Source of the DNA: Nitriliruptoraceae bacterium
GTDB taxonomy: Bacteria; Actinomycetota; Nitriliruptoria; Nitriliruptorales; Nitriliruptoraceae
DNA length: 6,965 nucleotides
NCBI GenBank assembly: GCA_007121975.1
Contig: SKJO01000219.1
Location: 1 to 6,965 of the forward strand
Direction: 5' to 3'
Shown: positions 1 through 6,050 of the stretch, in pieces
How the letters are laid out: every line of letters begins with the position of its first letter
Numbering within the stretch: the stretch's first letter is position 1
Notes under the pieces: model-generated
Told to the model about the DNA's origin: nothing
Seen by the model: only the letters and a program-made list of their open reading frames with translations
Database searches by the model: none
Made by a program: the position numbers and the translations under genes

Positions 1-275
1 CCAACCCCTGCTACTACGGCATCGACATGGCCAGCCGGGCGGAGCTGGTCGGCGCCGACCTCACGGTCGAGGAGATCCGCGAGTTCGTCGGCGCCGACTC
101 GCTGCACTACATCTCGCTCGAGGGTCTGATCGATTCCACGCCAGACCGCCGAGAAACCCTGTGTACGGCGTGTTTCACGGGGGAGTACCCCATCCCCGTC
201 CCCGGCGAGCACGAGCAACTCGCGCAGATCCGCTTCGACTTCGACACGCCATCTGGAGTCACTGGATCAGGGTGA
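1..275 (+). CDS. purF: Amidophosphoribosyltransferase (PurF), C-terminal 90 residues, 5'-truncated by window edge
   Basis: PurF makes 5-phosphoribosylamine from PRPP and glutamine, the first committed step of purine synthesis, in the cytoplasm. Only the last 90 codons are in the window; the frame starts at base 3 and stops with TGA at 273-275. The visible protein opens with NPCYYGIDMASRAEL, which matches the conserved PurF C-terminal block (family form: PCFYGIDT..R.EL). It is followed by VEEIREFVGADSL and by SLEGL, also hallmarks of the family. A Cys pair (CTAC, codons 162-173) followed by FTGEYP corresponds to the region where Bacillus-type PurF has iron-sulfur ligands; whether this enzyme carries a cluster cannot be judged from this fragment. 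The glutaminase and PRPP-binding motifs lie upstream of the window. In many actinobacteria purM follows purF; here it does not. Family assignment is very secure. Confidence 0.96.
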   Translation, partial: NPCYYGIDMASRAELVGADLTVEEIREFVGADSLHYISLEGLIDSTPDRRETLCTACFTGEYPIPVPGEHEQLAQIRFDFDTPSGVTGSG

Positions 276-568
276 GTCACGGGCGGGCGAGGTCTCAGGT
301 CCGGTCCAGGTCCAGTGCTCGATCGGGTGTCGTCGTTGTTCGCCTCGAGGACGCGAGCTCAGCCGTGAGCCGCCGATGAGCCAGCCGCGGGAGGTCGCCG
401 ACGAACTGCCCCCGACCGCGGCGTCTCTTGCGACGAACCGCGGCTTGCCAGGTCAGCTAGCCACCGACCTCGGCAGGCGCTGCTTCGCCACCCCATCCGC
501 GCCGCCAGCTGGTCCGAACGCCGAGCACGAGGGTCCCGCCGCCGGGCCCGTGTGAGCCGGAGGACACC
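276..568. other. Intergenic spacer between purF and the RND transporter
   Basis: About 290 bases with no recognisable gene, tRNA or clear promoter. It holds a short tandem-like run of GGTCC/CAGGTCC units at about 297-314. A small ORF at 376-555 (59 codons, ATG start) ends 13 bases before the transporter start; its product is rich in Pro and Ala and resembles nothing I know, so I do not call it a gene. A weak inverted repeat (GCTCA/TGAGC, 357-370) is too short to name as a terminator. The transporter promoter probably lies here, but I cannot point to -35/-10 boxes. Confidence 0.5.
559..564 (+). promoter_or_regulatory. Ribosome binding site of the RND transporter
   Basis: GGAGGA sits four bases before the GTG at 569. 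It is the best Shine-Dalgarno match near this ORF and is the reason for choosing the GTG start over later in-frame starts. Confidence 0.75.
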
Positions 569-3091
569 GTGGCACGCCTGTTCGAGGCGCTCGCGCGCAC
601 CCTCGTGCGCCGGCCCGTCGTGGTGCTGCTCGCTGCCCTCGCCCTGACCGGCGTGTTCGCGGCCTTCTCGACCCAAGCGGTCCAGGAGCAGGACGTCCAG
701 GTCGGCGACGACGAGCTCACCACCGCGCTGGAGACCGTGGAAGAGCGTTTCGGCGACCGCCAGTCGGTGCTCCAGGTCGTGATCCGCGCTGAGGAGGACG
801 TCCGTTCCTCGGAGGCGCTTCAGGCCACCATCGCGATCACGCAGGCGATCCGAGGCAGCGAGCTGGCCGAGACGCTGATCGAGGAGCGCGGACAGCAACC
901 GGGCGTCGTCAGCTTCCTGGACCCCGCCGCTCAGGCCGCCGACATGGCGGGGCTCGACCTGGCCGGGCTCGGCGACCACCAGGTGCGTGCATTCCAGGAC
1001 CAGGCGCTCCAGATTCTGCCCGCCCAGGTCGCCGACCAGGTCACGGCTCTCGTCGGGGAGGGCGACCCGCCGACGGCCGGCCTGCTCCTCGTCTTCCAGC
1101 ACACAGGGGGGCTGGAAGACGAGGCGGCGCGCGAGCAGCAGCGTGCGATGGCCCAGTTGGTCCGCGACGTCGCGGTCGCCGACGACCTCGAGGTGACCCC
1201 CTTCAGCTTCGAGCTGCTGCTCACCGACACCGACGTGGGACCGGAGATCGGTCGGCTGTTCGGTACCGCACTCGGGATCATCCTGCTGGTGCTCGCCATC
1301 GTCTACTGGATCAACCCGCAGGCCGGACAGCGCCTCCGCATCGGGAGGCGGACCGCCGGCGACGTCGGGCTCACCCTCGCGGTGATCGTGATGGCGGTGG
1401 TGTGGATGCAGGGCATCGGCGTGCTGCTCGGCCCCGACCATGCCGGCCTCATCGACCACTTCTCGCCCCAAACGCAGATCGTCCCGATCCTGATCGTCGG
1501 GCTCGGCGTGGACTTCGCGATCCACCTGCTGGCCCGTTATCGCAGTGAGGTGGGTCGGGGAGCGAGTCCTGCGGAGGGGCTCACCACCTCGATGCGGACG
1601 GTCGGGTTCACGCTCCTGCTGGTCACCGCCGCCACTGCCATCGGGTTCCTCACCAATCTCGCGAGCCCGGTGTCCTTCCTCGCCACGTTGGGCGTCCTCG
1701 CGGCGGTCGGGATCGCCTCCGCCTTCGTGCTCACGTTGACCTTCCTGCCAGCGATCCGGCTGCTGCTGGACCGCCGCGCCGAGCGGCTCGATCGCCTGCC
1801 GGCCGACGCGCTGGCGTCGCAGACACACCGACGTCTTCCGCAGCTCGCGGGTCGGGCCGCCTGGCTGGCGGAGCGGGTGCCGGTCCCCACGCTGCTCGTC
1901 GCGCTCGCCCTCACCGTGGTCGGGGGCTACGGGTTCACGCAGCTCGACAGTGAGTTCAGCCTGACCGACTTCGTGCCGCAGGACGAGCCGCTGCTCGAGG
2001 TGTTCGACACGCTGTCCGAGGAGTTCAACGGCGGGTTCGAGGAGTCGACGGAGGTGCTGCTGACCGGGGAGCTGGCCACCCCGGAGGCCCACAACGCGGT
2101 CGTCGGCTCCCTGGAACGGGCCGCCGAGCTCCAGAACGTCGAGACGGTCGGCGGTGTGCCGGACGGCAGCACGCTGCTCGGGGTGTTCGGGCGGGCGTTC
2201 GCCGACGACGGGCTCGCGCCGGAGCTCGCCGAAGCCGGCGTGCAGCGGGACGGCACCGTCGCCAACGACACCGACGTTGCGGCCCTCTACGACCTGCTCC
2301 TCGCCGAGGTGCCAGGTGCGGAGGACGTGCTGGCGCGGACCGACGACGGGTTCGTCGGCCGCGCCGAGCTGCGGACCAGTGCAGGGCAGAGCCGGGCCGG
2401 CGAGCTCGAAGCGGGCCTGCTGGCAGCCTTCGCGCCCGCCGGCGACGCCGATGTCCAGGCCGTCCCCGTGTCGCAGCAGATCCTCCAGGCGCGGCAGGCC
2501 GAGGAGATCGAGGCGACCCAGATCCTGTCGCTCCTGATCGCGCTCGGCGCGGCCATGCTGCTGTTGGTCGTGCACTTCACGATCGCGGATCGGCGTCCGA
2601 TGCTCGGGGTCTTGACCGTGCTGCCGGTCGGGTTGGTGCTCGCGCTCACCTTCGGGACGATGGCCGTGACCGGCATCCCGCTCAACCCGGTGACCGCGAC
2701 CCTCGCCGCCCTCTCCATCGGGATCGGGGTGCCCTTCACGATCCATGTGACGTCGAGGTACCTCGAGGAACGTGCCTGCGACGAGGAGGACACCCCGATG
2801 CGGCGCACCATGACGAGGACCGGTGGTGCCCTGGCCGGGTCGGCGCTGACGACCGCCATCGGCTTCGGGGTCCTTACCACCTCGACGCTGGTGCCCTTCG
2901 CGCAGCTCGGCTACGTGATCGTGTACGCGATTGGCTACTCGCTGGTGGCGGCCGTGCTGGTGCTGCCGAGCCTGCTGGCCCTGTGGGACCGCTGGGACCG
3001 GCGTCGCGGTGGTGGTCAGCTCGCCGGGACGTCCTCGAGCAGGACGTCGACGAGGTCACGGATCGACACCACGCCGGTCACCGCGCCCTGA
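569..3091 (+). CDS. RND superfamily (MMPL/COG1033-type) membrane transporter, 840 aa
   Basis: Predicted proton-driven exporter or lipid transporter in the cytoplasmic membrane; the substrate is unknown. The protein has the two-fold RND layout. In the first half, TM1 is at about residues 15-36, then an external domain (about 37-229), then TM2-TM6 at about 230-249, 266-287, 301-321, 344-364 and 370-393. In the second half, TM7 is at about 438-458, then an external domain (about 459-651), then TM8-TM12 at about 652-672, 680-702, 711-731, 752-772 and 778-808. TM4 carries the MMPL motif GLGVDFAIHLLARYR with Asp315, the expected proton-relay acid. The equivalent in TM10 is GIGVPFTIHVTSRYLEE, with Pro722 in place of Asp. 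Length and topology fit COG1033 proteins. The GTG start is supported by GGAGGA at 559-564. The last roughly 24 residues (polar, Ser/Thr/Arg rich) are encoded by DNA whose other strand reads as the end of a CBS domain, so the tail may not be ancestral. No accessory subunits are adjacent. Confidence 0.93.
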   Translation: MARLFEALARTLVRRPVVVLLAALALTGVFAAFSTQAVQEQDVQVGDDELTTALETVEERFGDRQSVLQVVIRAEEDVRSSEALQATIAITQAIRGSELAETLIEERGQQPGVVSFLDPAAQAADMAGLDLAGLGDHQVRAFQDQALQILPAQVADQVTALVGEGDPPTAGLLLVFQHTGGLEDEAAREQQRAMAQLVRDVAVADDLEVTPFSFELLLTDTDVGPEIGRLFGTALGIILLVLAIVYWINPQAGQRLRIGRRTAGDVGLTLAVIVMAVVWMQGIGVLLGPDHAGLIDHFSPQTQIVPILIVGLGVDFAIHLLARYRSEVGRGASPAEGLTTSMRTVGFTLLLVTAATAIGFLTNLASPVSFLATLGVLAAVGIASAFVLTLTFLPAIRLLLDRRAERLDRLPADALASQTHRRLPQLAGRAAWLAERVPVPTLLVALALTVVGGYGFTQLDSEFSLTDFVPQDEPLLEVFDTLSEEFNGGFEESTEVLLTGELATPEAHNAVVGSLERAAELQNVETVGGVPDGSTLLGVFGRAFADDGLAPELAEAGVQRDGTVANDTDVAALYDLLLAEVPGAEDVLARTDDGFVGRAELRTSAGQSRAGELEAGLLAAFAPAGDADVQAVPVSQQILQARQAEEIEATQILSLLIALGAAMLLLVVHFTIADRRPMLGVLTVLPVGLVLALTFGTMAVTGIPLNPVTATLAALSIGIGVPFTIHVTSRYLEERACDEEDTPMRRTMTRTGGALAGSALTTAIGFGVLTTSTLVPFAQLGYVIVYAIGYSLVAAVLVLPSLLALWDRWDRRRGGGQLAGTSSSRTSTRSRIDTTPVTAP

Positions 3092-3162
3092 GGGGCGACA
3101 GCGAGGTGGCGGATCCGGGCGTCCACGATGGTGCGCGCGCACGTGGTACACGCGGCGCCCAC
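3016..3162 (-). pseudogene. Relic of a CBS-domain protein (C-terminal end)
   Basis: On the minus strand, the frame that ends at the TGA of 3018-3016 reads RTIVDARIRHLAVAP, then GAVTGVVSIRDLVDVLLED and PAS before the stop. This is the classic second half of a CBS domain (family form: M...RIRHLPV...G.LVGVVSIRDLL), a module that senses adenosyl nucleotides in many regulatory proteins. Only about 48 codons are recognisable. Upstream the similarity jumps to another frame (SEVDVT, about 3162-3179), so a frameshift or fusion lies near 3140-3170. No start codon or full domain is left. The last 76 bases are antisense to the 3' end of the transporter gene. The CBS reading is convincing from the motif; which parent protein it came from is unknown. 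Confidence 0.65.
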
Positions 3163-3305
3163 GTCACGTCCACCTCCGACGGGAAGCGCGCGGGGTCGGG
3201 GATGGCTTCGAGAGTGATGCGGCCCTGGGTGCTGACGGTCTCGAGGGTCACGTGGCCGTAGCGCAGGAGCCGTTGGAGCATCGACTGGGCAAGGTGGGTG
3301 CTGAC
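3162..3305 (-). pseudogene. Relic resembling a bacterial PH (bPH_2/DUF304) domain
   Basis: The minus-strand frame beginning near 3305 reads VSTHLAQSMLQRLLRYG, then HVTLETVSTQGRITLEAIP, then DPARF. This resembles the end of bPH_2 domains, small beta-rich modules often found in membrane-anchored actinobacterial proteins (family form: QSLLGRLLGYGTV.VET....G.I....IPDP). About 48 codons remain, with no start and no membrane segment. The piece follows the integrase relic in the same frame with no stop between them, and it runs out where the CBS relic begins in another frame. Both junctions suggest deletion-fusion. The assignment rests on pattern memory of the family and is tentative; it could instead be a C-terminal extension of the integrase. 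Confidence 0.4.
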
Positions 3306-3308
3306 CGC

Positions 3309-3955
3309 GGTGATCGCGGACTCCTCCTCACCAGCGAGGATGCCCTGGTACACATCGAGGAAGGTCGACAGGTCGCGTCAGCCGCCCTACCGGCTGTGCC
3401 AGCTTGGGTGAGACTGGTCCGCGGAGCCAGAAGGATGCGGCGGCGTGCCTCAGGTCGTGGTGGCGAAGGCACTCCAGCTTGCGCAGGACCCGCTCGGTGC
3501 TCGCTGTGAAGCCCGCAGCTCCTCGACGGAAGCCGCCCGTGCAGGTTCCCAGATGCCCTGAGCGAACCACTTCGGGTCAAATGGCCGTCCTCGATCGCCT
3601 GTGAGGAACGCAGCGGCGGGATCGCTGTCGACGTACATGTTCAGGTGGTGTCGGACGAGAGGCACCAGTTGCGGGAAGCCCGGATGTGACGGGCTTCGCC
3701 GACCTCTCGCCCCTTGAGTGGCGCCGTCGGCACCTCGCGGTCCTCCGGGTCGACCAACCGTTGACTCCTCGAGGTCGGGCGTTGCTCGTCGAAGACCGAC
3801 CACCCACCCACGGGCATCGCCGTGGGCGACGGCCGGCAGCTCGAAGCAACTGCAGCGGATCCCGAGCGTCTCACCGGGGCGCAGCCGCGCCAAGCCGGGT
3901 AGCGGCGCGTAGCGGAGAGGAGCCACCGATCCCCATGGGGTGCACCACCCGCATG
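3309..3955 (-). pseudogene. Decayed tyrosine recombinase (phage-type integrase), catalytic domain in pieces
   Basis: Tyrosine recombinases cut and rejoin DNA at attachment sites. Reading the minus strand, the catalytic domain can be followed across frame changes. LARLRPGETLGIR (from about 3890) is the Arg-I box. From about 3800 the next frame gives VFDEQRPTSRSQRLVDPEDR, then PLKGREVGEARHI, the beta-hairpin with the catalytic Lys. The first frame returns at about 3680 with LVPLVRHHLNMYVDSDPAA, then FLTGDRGRPFDPKWFAQ and IWEPARAA. A third frame carries HHDLRHAAASFWL (His codon 3459-3457, Arg codon 3450-3448), then VSPKLAQ, the His-x-x-Arg box. The first frame again gives DLSTFLDVYQGILAGEEESA (about 3377-3318), with the likely Tyr nucleophile. 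So about four frame changes break the gene, and the N-terminal DNA-binding part is missing. The family is clear; the gene cannot make an active enzyme as it stands. No tRNA or paired attachment site is visible nearby. Confidence 0.85.
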
Positions 3956-3984
3956 TTGTCTGCGAACCGGATCAGCCGACCGCC

Positions 3985-4439
3985 AGCAAGCTTGCCAGCC
4001 TGAACCAGCCCGAGCGGGACCAGCACGGCACCCACGACGGCGCGCAGGGTGATCCCGGCGGTGCTTGTGAAGGTGATCTCACCGAACAGGGCGCTGGAGC
4101 CGGCGGCGATGCCGAGGCCGACCAGCAGCAGGAAGCCGGCGGCACCGACGCCCAGCGCGCCTGCGTAGACGGTCGGGCGCTACCGGTCGGGTCCGGCCTG
4201 GGCGACCGCCTGCCTGCCCAGCAGCCCGACCAGCAGCGGGAACGAGCACGGCGAGAAGAACGACGCCAGCCCCGCGGCCAGCCCGAGCAGCGTGAAACCG
4301 TGCACGGCGGGCAGGTCGAAGCCGGGGAAGGCGACGAAGCCAGCTCGCCCGGCGATGGCGATCACGGTCACCGCGACGACCCCGAGCGCGTAGCGTGACG
4401 CGCTCGGGTCGGGGTATCTGGGTCGGGTTGATCGACCAT
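3985..4439 (-). pseudogene. Decayed CcdA/DsbD-type membrane protein with in-frame TAG and lost C-terminal half
   Basis: CcdA/DsbD-type proteins pass electrons across the membrane for cytochrome c maturation or extracytoplasmic thiol chemistry. The likely start is ATG at 4439-4437 (MVDQPDPDTPTRARHA). The coding frame then shifts near 4390 into ALGVVAVTVIAIAG, a first membrane segment. The diagnostic stretch is GLAAGLASFFSPCSFPLLVG, with the family S-P-C (Cys codon 4248-4246). A TAG at 4182-4180 interrupts the frame after QAGPDR. Similarity resumes at once in the same frame: TVYAGALGVGAAGFLLLVGL, then FTSTAGITLRAVVGAVLVP and LGLVQAG, ending near 3990. The second half of the family, with the partner Cys, is absent; integrase-like sequence takes its place. 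A frameshift, a nonsense codon and a truncation together mark it as a pseudogene. The family call is strong; whether it was CcdA or a DsbD-like paralog is open. Confidence 0.8.
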
Positions 4440-4624
4440 GACCGTCACGGACCTTGGGGTCGAGGGCGGCACCACGATGTCACCGCTCGCTGTTGCGCCC
4501 TGACGCGTTGCGTCGGGGTGAGGGTCGGTCTCGACGCTACGCCCGCCAGCGGCTGGAAGGTGAGGCCGACCAGATACTCGCGACACGATCGGGGCACCAC
4601 CAGGCACGGATTCCATCCCGGCCG
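4440..4624. other. Spacer between the serine hydrolase stop and the CcdA relic
   Basis: These 185 bases hold no gene I can recognise. A minus-strand frame is open through the stretch, but only as the continuation of an out-of-frame shadow of the serine hydrolase gene. I see no strong hairpin with a T-tract after the hydrolase stop. Confidence 0.4.
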
Positions 4625-5761
4625 CTAGCCGCCGAGCCGGTGGACGAGTCTGGGCAGCATCCGGTAGGGGACGGGTGCTGCGATCGTCTGGTCGACGGTG
4701 CCGGCCAGGTACAGGTCGTGCTCGGGGCACCAGAACAGCCACGACCCGCTCGCGCCGGTGTGGCCGATGAACGTGGGCGACCGCCTCCCCGCGTTCAGCA
4801 GCCGGGGGACCCGATAGCGCTTGAGGCCCAGCCCGTACTCGATGGGCCAGCCCGGCGCCATGATCGCGGCCCGGTCGCGGGGCAGCCCGAAGCGGTTCCA
4901 GCGCGCCTGCATGTGACCGAGCGTGCCCTCGCGCTGGAACAGCTCGCCCGCGAGCAGGGCCCGCAGGAAGACCAGCGCGTCCGCGACGGTGCCGATCAGC
5001 CCACCCTCGGGCGCCATCGAGGCCATCGCCTGGGGGCGGTCCAGCACGGTGTCGCCCGACCACATGGTCGCGGGGACGCGGGGCTGGGAGCCGGGGGGAT
5101 GACCAGCGAACCAGGTGTCCTGCAGCCCTAGCGGCTCCAGGATCTGCGCTTCGACGGCCTGCTGGAACGTCCGTCCCGTGACCTGCGCGACGATCGCACC
5201 AAGCAGTTGGAAGTTCGTGTCGGAGTAGCGGGCACGCTGGCGTGCCGTCCCTGGGTCCTGCGGCGGGAAGTACGGGCTGAGCCGGCGCACCCTGGCGAGC
5301 ACCTCGTCGAGGGTGTAGGCGAAGTCCCCCTCTTCGATCCGATCGGTGAAGCTCCGCTCACCGGGAGGAGTGTCCAGGAAGTAGTCGGGCAGTCCCGAGG
5401 TGTGCGACAGCAGCTGACGCACGGTGAGTCCCGTGCTGCGATCCACCCCCTTGAGGCGGTGCAGGCCGTCGGTGAGCTCCGGTGGCAGGTAGGCGCTGAT
5501 GCCAACGTCGAGGTCCAGGTTGCCCAGCTCCCACAGCTGCATCACGGTGGTTGCCGTGTAGAGCTTGGTGACGCTGGCGTAGTGGAACGGAGTGTCGGGT
5601 CGCAACGCTGGCCCGTCGGGCTGAGCTGGGCCGGCGGCCGCGACCGCGCTCGAGGTCCCATCGCTCCCTTCCACGGCGACGACGGCATGGCGGATCCCTC
5701 GCTGACCGACGAGCTGACCGACCGTGTCATCGAGGACGCTCGCCGCGGTGGTCACCGTCAT
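4625..5761 (-). CDS. Serine hydrolase, beta-lactamase/class C PBP family (PF00144), 378 aa
   Basis: Members act as D,D-peptidases, esterases, amidases or beta-lactamases through an acyl-serine intermediate; the substrate here is unknown. Motif 1 is HYASVTKLYTATTV, with nucleophile Ser63 and Lys66 (SxxK). Motif 2 is RYSDTNFQLLGAIV, with Tyr179 and Asp181 where the classical form is YxN. Motif 3 is GHTGASGSW, with His334-Thr-Gly (HTG, the class C/esterase variant of KTG). LLSHTSGLPDYF near residues 118-128 is also typical of the family. The total of 378 residues is normal. A frame upstream of the chosen ATG stays open to 5827, but the ATG at 5761-5759 has GAGGAGG nine bases before it, so the shorter form is preferred. 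I see no signal peptide or lipobox, so the protein may be cytoplasmic. It reads toward the pseudogene cluster and appears to stand alone. Confidence 0.93.
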   Translation of the reverse strand: MTVTTAASVLDDTVGQLVGQRGIRHAVVAVEGSDGTSSAVAAAGPAQPDGPALRPDTPFHYASVTKLYTATTVMQLWELGNLDLDVGISAYLPPELTDGLHRLKGVDRSTGLTVRQLLSHTSGLPDYFLDTPPGERSFTDRIEEGDFAYTLDEVLARVRRLSPYFPPQDPGTARQRARYSDTNFQLLGAIVAQVTGRTFQQAVEAQILEPLGLQDTWFAGHPPGSQPRVPATMWSGDTVLDRPQAMASMAPEGGLIGTVADALVFLRALLAGELFQREGTLGHMQARWNRFGLPRDRAAIMAPGWPIEYGLGLKRYRVPRLLNAGRRSPTFIGHTGASGSWLFWCPEHDLYLAGTVDQTIAAPVPYRMLPRLVHRLGG

Positions 5762-5770
5762 GACTCTGCA

Positions 5771-5777
5771 CCTCCTC
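5771..5777 (-). promoter_or_regulatory. Ribosome binding site of the serine hydrolase
   Basis: CCTCCTC on the plus strand reads GAGGAGG on the minus strand, nine bases before the ATG at 5761-5759. It decides the start against the longer frame that opens at 5827. Confidence 0.75.
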
Positions 5778-6023
5778 ATGCACTGTGGCACCGACGGAGA
5801 CGCCGCCGCGCACGCCGCATCGTTCACCCACGACAGGTCACGATCGTTGCTGTCAGCCCCTGGGATGGGCAGGGCCGGAAGCCCCGACGTGGAGGGGTCC
5901 AGGGCCCGCTGTGCGGACGATCCGGATGCGGTGACCGGCTGGCAGTCAGGCGCGCTGTCAAGCGGATCGCCTCACGAGCTCCAGGCGTGGCGCGGGCACT
6001 GCCCGCCGCCGTCGACATCGGAG

Positions 6024-6045
6024 CGCGAGGAAGGTGGTCCTCGCG
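6024..6045 (-). terminator. Hairpin behind the LiaF/DUF4097-like gene, possible terminator
   Basis: CGCGAGGA (6024-6031) and TCCTCGCG (6038-6045) form a perfect 8-bp stem with a 6-base loop, five bases after the stop codon of the minus-strand gene. There is no T-tract after the stem. Such stems often end transcripts in high-GC actinobacteria, but function is inferred only from form and position. Confidence 0.5.
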
Positions 6046-6050
6046 GCGGG

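Larger units (their letters stand above)
5762..6050. other. Intergenic spacer upstream of the serine hydrolase
   Basis: 289 bases with no recognisable gene. It holds the hydrolase ribosome binding site and, at its far end, a hairpin just behind the stop of the next gene. On the minus strand a CTGACA (5854-5849) could be a -35-like element, but no convincing -10 box follows at the right distance, so I do not call a promoter. Open frames on both strands look like ordinary GC-rich chance frames. Confidence 0.45.

Noticed and set aside
359..2746. Minus-strand 795-codon open frame opposite the transporter
   Set aside because: Its product is a Gly/Arg/His/Asp-rich string with no domain, typical of the shadow frame in GC-rich DNA; the plus strand holds a clear RND transporter with ordered membrane segments.
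3940..4398. Plus-strand 152-codon open frame
   Set aside because: Antisense to the CcdA relic and rich in Gln, Gly and Glu as expected of the complement of membrane-segment codons.
3016..4440. Frameshifts explained by poor sequence quality or programmed frameshifting
   Set aside because: Indels and the nonsense codon cluster only here, while more than 4.5 kb of flanking coding sequence is clean; there are also truncations, and no slippery-site plus structure pattern at the shifts that I can see.
4368..5063. Minus-strand 231-codon open frame
   Set aside because: Most of it is an out-of-frame shadow of the hydrolase; only its last 23 codons (MVDQPDPD...) appear real, as the shifted N-terminus of the CcdA relic.
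5759..5827. Longer 400-residue start for the serine hydrolase
   Set aside because: The added 22 residues show no family similarity, while the ATG at 5761 has a strong GAGGAGG at good spacing.
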